Below, piece after piece: positions 40,872-52,204 of a stretch of 64,000 nucleotides of DNA; position 1 is the stretch's first letter; each line of letters opens with the position of its first letter. Under the pieces are notes generated by a model. The model saw only the letters and a list, made by a program, of their open reading frames with translations. It did no database searches and had not been told where the DNA came from. Source of the DNA: Paramyrothecium sp. XJ0827 (Eukaryota > Ascomycota > Sordariomycetes > Hypocreales > Stachybotryaceae); contig JAJFPB010000006.1 of assembly GCA_020881915.1 (NCBI GenBank), positions 1-64,000 of the forward strand. Direction: 5' to 3'. Both the position numbers and the translations under genes were made by a program.

Positions 40872-43196
40872 CTCACTGACCTTTCGCAGCAACTCTGTCC
40901 TTCATCTGGCCTTATTCGTGCCTTGGGAAGACTTCGTATCCAGAGCAGACGGCGACATCACCGATATTTGGTCGGGCCATGAGACTTCTCTCCGGCCCCG
41001 TCTCAAACACCACGTCTCAAACATTTCCCTTCTTACTAAGTCGGCTGAGGACGCACGCAAAGATGCACAGCTTTGGGCAAGCCGGTCGGAAGGAGACGAC
41101 ACCGTGGACGTAGAGTTTCCCATGGACGAAGGCGACTACAGCGAAGAACCTGCAACATTAGCTGAACATCGCCAAAGCTATGCGGCCGTGCTTCAAACTC
41201 TCCGAAACGCAGTTCGAGATTCGGACGCTACAAAGGGCTCCCCAGTCTTGCGGAGCCTGATCAGAGATTTGTGCCAGGACAACATAGTCGAAGAAGTTCA
41301 ACCGTTTGTTCAACGCCATGAAGACTTCTATCAACAAATCCGCCGCAACCAGAATAGTGCCCTATATCAATACCCCACCTTCTTGAGAGAAGATATTCAG
41401 GCCGTGGCAAAGGCCCAGGAAATGCTACACCTCCGAATGCTTGATGAGATGTCGACCAGTCTTGGCGCCGAACACCCAACAGGTAACGCCGACGTGGACG
41501 ACATGCTTGCTCGCCACTACGAAGCAGAAATTCCTATTCTGCTTCCAAGTCCGGACCCAGCTATGCGTGGCCCTCGGATACTTGTTGATGTCAATCCTGC
41601 TGCAGGATTTACGGAACTAGGCCGGCTCGCCGCCACCCAGTACACGCTCAATGAGCTGCAGAATATAGCTCTGCAGCTTGTGTGCAGATTCTTGGACAAA
41701 TACACCGCCGGCCCCGACTCGGTCGGCCAACATCTTCAATATACTGGCGGCCCAGGCGGGACGGGAAAATCCAGAATCATCGACGCCTTGAGGCACGCGT
41801 TTACAGCCAGAGGACAGTCGCACCTTCTCCAGGTCACTGGAACATCAGGCAGCGCGGCCGCCCATATCGGCGGAACCACAGTTCACTCGGCCTGTGGCCT
41901 AGACGCACGCCGCTCTTCTAATCAACAGCTTCCACTGTTCTCGGAGGCAAAGAAATGGACGTGGAAACAAAAGCTGGTCCTCGTGATCGACGAGGTTAGC
42001 ATGCTCGGTGGAGCCACGCTGTACGACATTAACTGCCACCTCCAGTCGCTCCGAGACTGCCCGGACAAGCCATTTGGCGGTATCCCGGTCGTCCTCTTGA
42101 TGGGAGATTTCTACCAGTTCGCCCCGGTGCGAGAGACAAGCCTCCTCGTGAACAAGATTGGGAACCCCGCCTTGGTTACCGTAGGGCCTTCAACTATTAC
42201 CCACCACCGCGGCTACAGCCTGTGGTTAATGTTCAAGACAGTCGTGCTCCTCAAAGAGCAGGTCCGGGCTCGAGACGACCCCAGCTCCTTGCGCTTTTAG
42301 AAAGAGTACGGGCCGGCGCTCAGACACAGCAAGATCTTGACCTGCTCAACACAAAGCTAGTGGACCGCTCTCAAATCACATTCCGTGACGGTTTACGAGC
42401 CATAACACCGCTTAACCGCAACCGATGGAGTCTTAACATGGAAGCCGTCGTAGACTGGGCACGCTTCAACAAGAGGCACATTTCTATCTTCATCTCGACC
42501 CACACCTGGCGACGTGGAGCGCTGTCTCAAGACGAGATCGCGAAGACCATCGAACAAGGTGATAATTCTAACTGCAAGGTCCCTGGTGTCTTATTTTACG
42601 CCCAGGGTATGCCGGTAGTAGTGAACAAGAATATTTACACCGGTTTGAAGGTCGTCAACGGGGCAGAGTTTACCGCCGCAGACGTCATCCTCGACCCGCA
42701 CTATCCAGGGTATTGTCTTACAGACGATGTCACCATCCACTTTGGTCCACCGCTCGGCATCCTGCTACAATCGACAGAGACAGAGCATTTGTCAGTTCCG
42801 ACGCTGCCAGCCGGAACAGTACTCATCCGACCGATCTCACAGGTCCTCGAGCCTACCAGCTCCCAGTTCAGATTCTTAACTGCAAGATGTACACGCCGGG
42901 GATTGCCAGTTGTCCCGGCTTTTGTGCTCACCGACTATAAGGCCCAAGGCAAGACATTTGTGGAAGTGCTCCTTGAGCTGCGCGGAAACCGTGTAATCAA
43001 TGGCCAAGTTTCCAAATGCGACTTCACCAGCCTCTATGTACAGCTGTCCAGGTGTAGGACATTAGAAGGCATCAGGCTTCTCAGCGCTATACGACAGCAG
43101 GACTTTATCGGCAACAAACTGGATCCGATCATAGTTGCTGCTATGCAGAGGCTCGAGCATAGAGCTGCAGAAACGAGACGGATGCTTGATATATAA
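40840..43196 (+). pseudogene. Helitron PIF1-like helicase, frameshifted
   Basis: SF1B helicase motifs: Walker A GGPGGTGKSRIID (about 41750), VIDEVSMLGG (motif II) and LLMGDFYQFAPV (motif III). After a frame break at about 42275 come YKAQGKTF and LYVQLSRCRTLEGIRLL (motifs V-VI). Together with the Rep part, it forms the RepHel protein that unwinds DNA during Helitron transposition. The overlap of frames near 40840-40871 shows another single-base shift between Rep and helicase. Confidence 0.85.
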
Positions 43197-43412
43197 GACG
43201 GAGATACTATCCGAAAGTTCGATGCTTGTCTTCCTTTCCTAAGGAAAGGAACTATAGGGGTCTTATATATCTGCAGGCAGCTAAGGGACTAGCCTCTCCC
43301 AAGTCCCCCTTGGCCCAATACACTAGACAACACAGTTACAGGCCCGTATATAGCACCTCAGGACGTTCTTCGTTCCGGAAAGGCGATGGCGGGCCCGTAG
43401 GGACCGGTCTCC

Positions 43413-43722
43413 TGTGCCTTGAAGGAACGAAAGTGACTGAAAGGATCTTCCTTCCGCGCCTTCTTCCATCACCCCCGGAACGCACAGCTCCCTAGACGAT
43501 CTGTGCTTTTTCTGCGCCACTCTGTTGAAACAAATTGAAACAAAATATTCACCGGCCACGATCGAAGAGCACCAGCCGTCGTATAATGTGAAGATGTGAC
43601 GCGCTGATTTTTACCTGCCCGGTAACTTTTTGGAGTGTAAGACCAGTGTTCCAAGTAGGGCCTAGCATGACTCGCTCGTTTCCACTCGCTCTATATAACA
43701 CGGCTAATAGGGCCGCAGCTTA
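43413..43722. repeat. Helitron 3'-tail repeat of the near-complete copy
   Basis: Homologous to 35970-36292, including GCCTTGAAGGAACGA.AGTGAC, TGAAGATGTGACGCGCTGA and AAGACCAGTGTT. It contains an extra 15-base ACTCGCTCGTTTCC-type duplication near 43670. Lies 220 bp after the helicase stop. Confidence 0.75.
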
Positions 43723-44055
43723 CATGAGAAAATCAAGGCTTATGTACGCTGAATGCTCTGCTCATATTGTATTGGTGCATCACAGAAGACCTAGGCGATG
43801 ACCTGTGTGATGATGTGATGTGAACAAATCCGAAACAGGATGCTCAAGGTATGCTATTGGGCTACGCTATCTATAAGACATTCCTTCTTAATATAATTGC
43901 TTTTACGGAAGAGGGGAACTCACGATCTGAAACGGCCATCTTCGTCTCAGAGAATGGCTCCGTGAGGCTTGGAACGCTTTATTAGAATTGGCTCCGCCTC
44001 AGTTTCTGATACTGTTTTTACTCCTCGCTTGGACAGACATATTATTAATAATATC
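43723..44055. other. Spacer between Helitron copies
   Basis: No homology to the spacer ahead of the first copy. No gene seen. It includes a TGTGATGATGTGATGTGA run. Confidence 0.4.
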
Positions 44056-44978
44056 ACCCTACCCCTCTTACACAGTTAGCCTCTATTTAATTCTTTTCCT
44101 CTTTTCTTCTGTTCCATCACGTACAGCAGCATCTTCCAATTGCATCATGCCACGCCAGGAACCCGTCAGAGTGCCGATAGATGAGATCCAGCGCACGCTG
44201 GAGGATCTCGATCGACGACGTGCTCGAAACAGAGCCGGAGCGAGGTCGGAGTCATCCCAATTAGCAGCTCAAAGCTCTCTCGCAGAGAAGACAGCTGACC
44301 AGCGTCGTAAAGAGCCGGTCAGAGTCCCGCTTAGCGAGATTCGACGTACACTAGAAGACCTAGATCGCCGACATGCCAAAGCACGCACCGCTCGAAGACA
44401 CGAATCTGAATAGGCTATTACCCAGCCCCGAATAGAGCCGGTGAGAGTCCTGTTTGATGAAATCCGCCAAATATTGGACTATCTAGACCGCCAACACACC
44501 GAAGAGTAGGGTCGCTAAAGATTTGAGTTATGAGTTATCTAGCTCTACTATCACTGGTTCAGTAGCATCTTCTGAAGCCATCCGTCCACGAGAAGATCCA
44601 AACGAGGCTCAATCTGACGCGGCTCGCCGTATGTTGCGTGACATCCAACGCCGACGCGCAGAAGATCGAGCCCACCGGGCACAAACAGGAACTCGGCGAA
44701 ATACCGTCAAAGTGACAGAACGTGAGCTTAGGCGAAATAGCGTCGAAGTGACAGAACGTGAGCTTAGGCATACTATCGCGGCCATCACACAGCAGCACAA
44801 GGAGGAAGTTCTACAAGCAAGAGCCGTAAGACGACGAGCAGAAGGCGCGCGCGGCGGCCTTGGCAAGCCCGACTGCCAAGGAGCTGCAGAACTATCACAG
44901 ACACATGTACCGGCTATTTCCGAGCGGGTAGGCATTCAACAAATTTCGCCTTCTGGAGACCGTGCGAAGAAGCAATCT
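44056..44978 (+). mobile_element. Helitron 5' fragment, second copy
   Basis: Repeats the first copy from the CCTACCCCTCTTACACAG start through the accessory ORF (44148-44413) and into the second ORF (44523-44978). It stops being homologous right after GAAGAAGCAATC, at about 44977. Downstream bases belong to the FAD oxidase gene read on the other strand. Compared with copy 1 it has an internal tandem duplication of GTGACAGAACGTGAGCTTAG (about 44713 and 44749), doubling VTEREL, and an insertion encoding GARGGLGKPDCQG. Confidence 0.8.
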
Positions 44979-44979
44979 C

Positions 44980-46184
44980 ATTAAAGGCAAGGCGAACGCC
45001 TTCCACGTGGGATCCGACGGGTCAGGGTACGCAGGGTCAACCGCTATCATATTGCCATTGCGCGATCGCGACAGAAGTGACGCCTGGTCCTGCTTGAGAA
45101 AGTAGATCAGGACGGGCAACGGCAAGATGAATTCGCGCTCCTGCTGAAAGCGCTCGCTCAGTTCCAGAAGGGCCCGTACCATAGCAACCCAATTCCCCTC
45201 TGGAAACACCCAATCATAGAAGTCAAAACCTGGATCACCTTTGCTGTAGATAATGCCACGATCGCATGGGTCGATAGTATAGGAACTGTGCTGGATGATC
45301 TGCAGCGGCAAGTCGACAAGCGCGGCGCTAACCAGTCCGGCGACGGCGGCTGAAGGGTGGGCTCCCGTGATCGCCTTCACCAAGGGCAGAAACAGATCTC
45401 CGAACAGATTGATGCCCTTGCTTTCAACAGGATCCAGCCAGGTTGCCAGAGAATGCGGGTTCGGCTTCACCGGTTCCACGAACTTTCGGCACTGCCAGAG
45501 CAGTTTGCCAGAGGTTGGAAATAACATTCCGAACACCTGATCGTTGGCTCCTTTAAGAGCCTCCAGCTCCATCGCAAAACCGTCAAGGAGCGAGTCGACC
45601 TTCACGATCTGGAAACCGACGTGTAATGGCTGGGTCTTGAAGAGGCGCACTGTGACCTCGCAGACGACGCCCAACATGCCGAAATGGGAACGAACGGCAG
45701 GCAGGCATTCCGCATTTTGCGTTTCCGAGATTTTCATGATATCGCCAGCCGGCGTGACCAGCTTGATGCCGGCAACATGCGACGAGAACTGCGCACCGCG
45801 CGTCATTGAAGTGTCGTTGGCGTGCGTGCCACTCGTGGCGCCAATCTGGAAATTCCCGAACTCCAGAATGACAGGAAGCTGGAGGCCGAGCTCTTTCAGG
45901 TGGGAACAGACCTCGTGTAAGGTCGCGCCTGCCTGCACGGTGACGGTCATTTGTTGTTGATCGATAGTGAGGATGCGAGCCATGTGCTTCATCGAAATGA
46001 CAATGCCGCTGCCCACCATACATTCAGTTGTCGAATGCATGGCGCCAATGACGGTCACTCGTTGATTTCTGCTCGAGGCTTGTTTGACGATGTCCTGGAC
46101 GTCCGAAACCTGTGTCGGGGTCTTGAGTTGGTCATCGGCGACCTCAAACCGGATCTCATGATTCCAGTTGTTCAGGGTGGGCAT
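44980..46184 (-). pseudogene. FAD-linked oxidase (gulonolactone-oxidase-like), 3' truncated
   Basis: ATG at 46184. The N-terminal FAD_binding_4 (PCMH-type) fold is clear: VSDVQDIVKQASSRNQRVTV, IGAMHSTTECM, VTVQAGATLHEVCSHLKELG, FQIGATSGTHANDTSMTRGA, GIKLVTPAGDIMKISE. The second half resembles the substrate region of sugar-lactone oxidases such as gulono-/arabinono-lactone oxidase (family knowledge). About 400 residues are present, then the frame enters Helitron-derived sequence at about 44980, and the usual C-terminal HW.K motif is missing. The truncation point coincides with the end of Helitron copy 2. It probably cannot fold as an active enzyme. Confidence 0.75.
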
Positions 46185-46469
46185 GGCTGTAACTTTCTTA
46201 AAAAAGTATAACCTTTTACTCCCGGTTTGGTGAAGGAGTTCAAGACCAAGGAAGCTGTTGCTTTTCTCACTGGAGGACGGCCGGCGTAGCTGGAGTTTGA
46301 ATAGAGATGGTAACAGGAATGAGAGATCGCGCGGAACGAGAACCAGTACGTGTTGGCCGGAACTTGCAAGAGGTCCAATGGTTTGGTCTTAGCTAGCCAC
46401 ATGATGAGACCGAGGGGGGATTCGTCGCCAGACGTGACGATTATGGAAAAGACGGGACATCTAGACAAG
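46185..46469. other. Upstream of FAD oxidase
   Basis: Presumed promoter of the oxidase gene. No separate gene seen. Confidence 0.4.
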
Positions 46470-46857
46470 GCTATCAAGCTGGCAATAGCTCGATCCCAAC
46501 AGACGAACATAGTTGGATTGACAGGAAGAAAAGAGCCTGCTGTCTAGCTTGTCAGGGCATTCAAATTGGTCCAAGGACAAGGACCTCGCAACAGGCTCAA
46601 AAACGCCGTCAAACTAATGCCCCTTTGGCCAAATTTGATGCAAATAGCATCAATAGCCGAGCTGAGCGCCCTACGAAGAAAAGGAAACAAGGGACATGGA
46701 CCCCCAACGGCTGTGACGTATGTAATGTAGTCATTTGTAATGAGGATGAATGCTGGGACTTCTATCATAGGCGAAATTGCTAGGCAGATCATGTACCTGT
46801 ATTTTAGAGCGTTGCAATTGGTACAGATCCCTGTACGATACATCCCCTGCGTTATTT
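46470..46857 (+). pseudogene. piggyBac-like 3' remnant
   Basis: The frame encodes the C-terminal cysteine-rich domain of a piggyBac transposase: CLACQGIQIGPRTRTSQQ, FDANSINSRAE, GCDVCNVVICNEDECWDFYH, stop at 46784. It matches the element at 23184-25295 (CLACQGIQIGPRSQSS, LDANSINSRA). Homology continues past the stop to GATCCCTGTACGATACATCC, the beginning of the right TIR, then ends. Everything 5' of the cysteine domain is missing. Confidence 0.85.
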
Positions 46858-47518
46858 AAGAAGATCTGGGAGGGGCTCGGCGTCGAGGATGTTTCTGATG
46901 CAAAGCTGAAAGATTGTTAGTGTAAGATCTAAGGTATGAAGTTTTAGAATAGCTAGTCTACCTCGTCGGGTCTCGTGAATTAGTAGTTGTCGGTGGTAAG
47001 TTGCTGTCTGAAGAACCCCCTGTTGATTCCTGTGAAGGTGTACTCGTAGATATTGAGTCGCTGTCTGAAGGACTTGGCAAGCCAGACGATGCAGCAGCTC
47101 TAGATCCACCAACACCACCGCCCACCGCTGCAGCAATGACAACGAGAAGGGCCACGATGGCGATAATAATGGTCTTTCGTTTTATACCCAGTATTCTTCT
47201 ATCTGGCGCCGGCGCCCTTTCGGTGTCTTGTTCCTCGGCCTCGGGGGGGTCATTGTATTTGACCGATGGCAGCTCGTGCTTCGAGGGGTCGTCGGCTAGA
47301 CTCACTGCCTGCGGGTATTGGTCTGATCTATGCTCTTGGTCCCCAACGAGGTATTTACCATTGACGGCTTCAAATCGTCCAGCGTATTCCGATTGATAAG
47401 GTGAAGCGAATTGTGGAGAGGAAGCTGGTGGCACGACTTCCGGAGAGTCATTGTAGGTGAAAGCTTCTTTGTGATCCATACTATCCCCAGAGTCTGCATT
47501 CTCTTTTCGTGAGTCCAT
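46857..47518 (-). pseudogene. Single-pass membrane protein, truncated
   Basis: ATG at 47518. A hydrophilic 130-residue N-terminus (acidic, with SPYQSEY motifs) precedes RRILGIKRKTIIIAIVALLV and VIAAAVGGGVGG, a membrane helix with a Gly-rich exit. Then comes a Ser/Thr/Pro-rich stalk. A 56-bp intron (46906-46961, GTAGAC...ACTAAC...TTTCAG, phase 2) leads to SFASETSSTPSPSQIFLNN. The text then runs into the piggyBac remnant at 46857. Fungal proteins with this KRK-TM-AAVGGGVGG signature usually carry an extracellular, often lectin-like, domain after the stalk; here it is gone. That function is an inference from family layout only. Confidence 0.65.
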
Positions 47519-48193
47519 CCTTTGAGAACAAGATCTGAATCTAGCATGAAGCGGTCTAGATAATCGGGCTCTTCACGAACCTTTAACCGAGGCTACTGAG
47601 CCTAGAAAAGGGCATGCTATCGCAGAGCATGCCGAATTAGGTCAAGGTGTATTGTGCACATACCAATAATACTCGCTAGTCGGGCAGATTTCCAAGGCCG
47701 TTTCACCCCGAATTTTCCACGAAACGGGCGTACTCGTGCTCGAGGATCCGAAGACAGCCGCGGCGCGCCCCGATAATAGTCCAGCCGACGCACGTCTGCA
47801 GAATATCAGTGGTTTCCTCTGCCGTGAATGCGGCGTCCGAACGAAGAAAAAGCCGACAGCTGTCAGCCATATATAAAGAGCAAGCACGCCGACCTACCTG
47901 CCTTCATCCGTGGAGGTGTTGAAATAAGTCACGTCTTAAACGACAAAACGTATTATATTGGAGCCATTGGACCCCTTCATACACTTACGCCCATCGAACG
48001 CGATCACTCCAGGCTTCGCCAGCATCAAACCGCTCGGGTGATGGTGTGACTATGCTGGTACGCTTACAAGAACCGATCCAAATTGGAGCGACCGCACTAT
48101 TGCTATGCGCACCCGACATGTTTCTATGGCGTAACATGAAAATGTGTGTCAAGGAGGTGTGTGCTTGGATAGGGGATAAGGGGCGGAAGTGCG
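47519..48193. other. Intergenic, no gene assigned
   Basis: Between the membrane protein start and the CHAT gene end. Frames up to about 80 codons on both strands lack domains. Confidence 0.4.
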
Positions 48194-51086
48194 TTAGGCA
48201 CCAGAGTGAATATATGGTGCCCATAGGCCTGGATCTCGACCAGAGCGGACCCTGAGTATGGCATCACGTAATGCTTCCGCGACTACCCGGTTTGTGATAT
48301 CACCGCGTCCATGCTAGCAAAGTATTCGTAGAAGGACTTTGCCACTTGGACGCAGGTTTCATCGTCGGCCGGCCATAAGGAGCCTATCACATGTCCAAAT
48401 CCAGCTACCTGGAATGCACTGACAATGTGGAGGGCTTCGTCGGCGAACCGCTCTGCCCTGACTTCTGCTGTCGAGCACGCGGAAAGGTAGGCAATGCGTG
48501 CCTTTCCTAGGGTTTGATTGTCGGAAATTCGTTGAACTGTCAGCCTGTCCACGGATGGGCCTGACGGGGTCGTGCTCTGGAGCAGGAGGTGACTGTTGGA
48601 AGGATTCGCGGGATCCGAGGATCCGTGGCAGGCAAAGTGAACAATATCAGATTCTCTCATATTTTCCATCACCTGATCCACTGATGGGTGTACCAGTGGC
48701 TTGACTGTGAAAATATCCCCAAGCGCTTGGTGAACACCCGAAATTTCCTTAGCTACACCAGTAAGCTCCTTTTGGCCTGGTGTCTGCGGCATCGCAACCA
48801 CTAGAGCTGAGCCCTTCTCCCATTTGTCGCCATTTGATCTCGCTGCGCATGAACTGGCATGCATAAGCGACTTGATTGTCGGGGTATAGGAGGAGATTGT
48901 TCGACTTAATGTGTTGTTCAGAGAACCATCGGAATAATTGCCTGCAGCGTGGAAGGGTAAAGAGCTCGCAATGCCTGTGCCAATCCACCAAATCTGAGGA
49001 ATCTGCATAGATTCAGCAAGTTCCGAAGGTTCCGAAAGTTCCGCGAGAATCGGCTCCACGCAACTCATCCATAGCCAGGATAAGAACGTGGCGGTGTATT
49101 TTGCCGTCGCACTTGTATCGCTTTCAATGTCCCGGCCATGACCCCCCCGGTACCCACCCATGGATCTATAACGTCCGAAGGCCCGAACCAGAAACGAAGC
49201 CTCTGGCGAAGTCATCTTTGGTAACTCAATCGTTTTGATACCAGATAGAGAGACAATAATAGCATCACTGCTAATGTCCGTGACATTTACAATAATGATT
49301 GGTCCTTCTGCGGCACACCCCAGTAGTTCGTCTAGTGTTGGCTCTCGGAGAAACCGTTCATGGCCATTCTTTTGACGAATTCGATCCAGGCAGTCCTTCA
49401 ATCCACGAGTTGCTTCTGTGCGCTCCTGTATTAATCGCTGTCGGATTAAGGGGCCCTCCATAGCATCGATAGGTCTGGACGCTATAAATCGTAGCTCCTC
49501 GAATTCTTTCGCTAAGTCAGGGTGATCCTGCCGCAATACGGAAACATCACCTCGATTGTCGATTAAGTAACCGAGGATCAGTCCGCGTCCAAACTCCACT
49601 TGTTGAAGGGCCTGGTTGACATCGCCCACCCTGAGACATAGAGAACACGCGTCTGCAGCAAGTCCTGATGTCTGCAGCACTGCATACTGCTGGTCCTGGC
49701 GACTTAAATAGCGACCACATACATAAGGAAGGAGCCTTACTGCTTCCTGGGCGATTTGACTAGCTCGCTGCCACATGTGAAGGTCACGTAAAATTCGAAT
49801 AGCTTGCCGAGCGGCCTGCACACGCAAGAAAGGGATCGCGCTGGAACATTTGGTTGATTTCTCAAAATTATTCAACGCTGCATCACGGTCATCTGTGTTT
49901 CCGGTGCGCTCGAATCGGCTGCCGAGCCAGGTTCCAAGGCTGCTCAACCTTAGAGCTCGATCGGGATGGCCCTGCGGCGTGGCGTCTACTGCCTCGCCTG
50001 CAAGCTTCACAGCACGATTGAGGTCATCCATCGAGCCGGTGCGCCCGAATCGCCTGCCAAGGCAGTTTCCAAGGTTGTTCAACCAACCAGCTCGACGGGG
50101 TTGGTCTTGCGGCATAGCCTCTACTGCCTCACCTATAACCTCCACGGCACGATTGAGGTCATCCATCGAGCCGATGCGCGCGGATCGCCTACCGAGCCAG
50201 ATTCCAAGGTTGCTCAGCCAGCCAGCTCGATAGGGATGGTCTTGCGGGGTGGTCTCTACTGCCTTGCCTGTAACCTCCACGGCGCAATTGAGGTCATCCA
50301 TCAAGCCGGTGCGCTCGAATCGGTTGCCGAGCCAGGTTCCAAGGTTGCTCAACATTACAGCTCGATGGAGAAGGTCTTGCGGCGTAGCCTCTACTGCCTC
50401 GCCTGCAAGCTCCACTGCACGATTGAGGTCATCCATCAAGCCGGTGCGCCCGAATCGCCTGCCAAGGTGGTTTCCAAGGTTATTCAACCGACCAGCTCGA
50501 TCGGGATCGTCTTGCGGTGTGGCCTCTACTGCCTGGCCAACGAGCCAGATTCCAAAGTTGTTCAACCAACGGGGGCACTCGAATCGACTGACGAGCCGAA
50601 TTCCAAAGCTATTCAACCAACCAGCTCGACTGAGGCGGTCTTGCGGGGTAGCCTCTACTGCCAACCCTGCAATCTCCACAGCACGATTGAGGTCGTCCAT
50701 CGAGCTGGTGTATTTGAATCGCCTGCCGAGCCAGGCTCCAACATTACTCAACCTTCCAGCTCGATCGGGGTGGTCTTGTGGGGTGGTCTCTACTGCATTT
50801 CCTGCCTCTCCTGCAACTTCCACGACACGATCGAGGTCATCCATCGAGCCAGTGCGCTCAAATCGGCTGTCAAGGCTGTTTCTAAGGTTGTTCAACATTG
50901 CAGCTCGTGAGTGGTGGTCTTGCCTGCAGCCTCGACGGCACGATTGAGGTCGTCCATCGAGCCGGTGTGCTCGAATCGCCTGCCGAGCCAGGCTCCAACA
51001 TTACTCAACCTTCCAGCTCGTGACTGGTGGTCTTGTGGTTTCCAAGGTTGCTCCACATTCCAGTCCATTGACGTGCTTACCGCCAC
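48194..51086 (-). pseudogene. TPR-CHAT protein (caspase-like CHAT domain)
   Basis: The main frame (50898 to 48283) has seven or more tandem 42-residue TPR-like units of the form GSMDDLNRAVE..GEAVEATP / QDHPDRAGRLNNLG..LGRRFERT (49860-50900). A helical linker with further TPRs follows, then a CHAT domain with DIVHFACHGSSDP (His about residue 756) and KARIAYLSACSTAEVR (Cys about 805), the caspase-type His-Cys pair. The frame stops at 48283. A shift near 48305 restores ITNRVVAEALRDAILRVR and GLWAPYIHSGA, the normal CHAT ending, to a stop at 48194. At the 5' end another shift near 50920 joins a further TPR (51086-50900), with loss of part of a unit. CHAT proteases (separase/caspase relatives) are linked to programmed cell death and defence in fungi and bacteria. 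Catalytic residues are intact; the frame is not. Confidence 0.8.
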
Positions 51087-52200
51087 ATAGTTGTGCGCGG
51101 CAACTTCGACGCAGGTTTAACTTTCACCTACGTAAACACAAGGAAGAAATAGGGCCCCCGGGTGGTACGATTTAGAAATTGTCTTTGTTGCTTTGAAAAT
51201 ATCTTTCCCACGCGGTATTGTCATGCTCGCAACCTCAATAGCCCGATTGAGATGTTCCATCGGCTCTGCCCGCTCAGACCGTATATCGTAGAAAGCCACG
51301 AAAATGAGAATAACCTGTCTGTACCACCAGTCAATGACCGAAGGTCACTAATGAAAGATATAAATCCACCAAGCCTTCAAGTTCTGTAGCCTTGTATTAT
51401 CTCGTAAAGATATGCAGGATCTCCATCACTTTTTATTAAGATAGTCTTAATACTCCAATTGCAATAGTATGTATCCCCTCAGCACAAAGACCTTCAAACG
51501 AGAAGAAGTCAATCCTCCTATACCTCCATATTCCGCACTATCGCATTACCTCACACCAATTGTTGATGTATCTTACAAGGAGTTCAATATTACCGATGCC
51601 GTGCGATTCCTGGTACAAGAAAATTAGAAAATTTTGCGAACTAGTTAGGAAGGACCATATAGGTTATGCCTGGATAAACTCCTGATGTGTTGATCACGAC
51701 AATAATTCGGAACTTGGCGAATCCATTAACTCGACATTCGACATCTGGGCAAATGCCAAAGCATGCTATGCTCTCCTCCCAGATACATCCCCTCCAGTTT
51801 CGGACGACAATTTTACCAGCAGCGTGTGGTTCACAAGTCAGTGGATAATACCCGAATTGCTCATCCCAGCGGATTTGATATTTCTCGACCCCAAATGGAA
51901 CATAATTGGCAAGCGAAACGACCCAAAGTATAAGACACTTATCAGCCAGAGAACTGGGACTGATTAAAGGTTCCTCAGCAGCAGTAGGGATGTCACTCGG
52001 AGGGAGCTGATCGATCAAGCAAGTATCTCAGAAAATTGGAGTTAGACCGCCAGGAAGGGAACAAGGAAGCCGGAAGATAGGGCATATTCTATACTGGCAA
52101 TATTCGGCGTATGCTTGGATGTTATATATCCAGACCCGAACGGGCTAGCCGCTAGTATCCTCAGCACGGTAGAGGAGAACGAAGACAGCTATTCAGGCTT
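51087..52200. other. No firmly supported gene
   Basis: 51117-51299 (minus) still contains a TPR-like piece, MEHLNRAIEVASMTI, so the CHAT gene's 5' end is probably here in decayed or spliced form. A 126-codon minus-strand frame (51641-52018) with Trp- and Cys-rich text (IRWDEQFGYYPLTCEP) resembles nothing I know; treat it as hypothetical. Confidence 0.35.
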
Positions 52201-52204
52201 ACTA

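Larger units (their letters stand above)
36560..43722 (+). mobile_element. Helitron, near full length
   Basis: About 7.2 kb. The left limit is set by where homology with the second copy begins (CCTACCCCTCTTACACAG at about 36563 and 44059). The right limit is set by the shared tail (43413-43722). Inside are an accessory ORF, a zinc-finger ORF and a RepHel gene with HUH nuclease and PIF1-type helicase, in order on the plus strand. No TIRs or target duplications are seen, as expected for rolling-circle elements. The exact TC and CTRR ends could not be fixed. Confidence 0.85.

Noticed and set aside
43226..43495. 90-codon frame after the Helitron helicase
   Set aside because: Lies in the non-coding Helitron tail, and the related upstream tail has no matching frame.
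35970..43722. LTR retrotransposon with 320-bp direct repeats
   Set aside because: The interior encodes Helitron Rep and PIF1 helicase, not gag-pol, and the repeats lack TG...CA ends and a 5-bp target duplication.
49850..50947. Long plus-strand frames (127, 232 and 314 codons) with regular repeats
   Set aside because: They are antisense to the TPR array; the repetition comes from the 126-bp repeat unit of the minus-strand gene.
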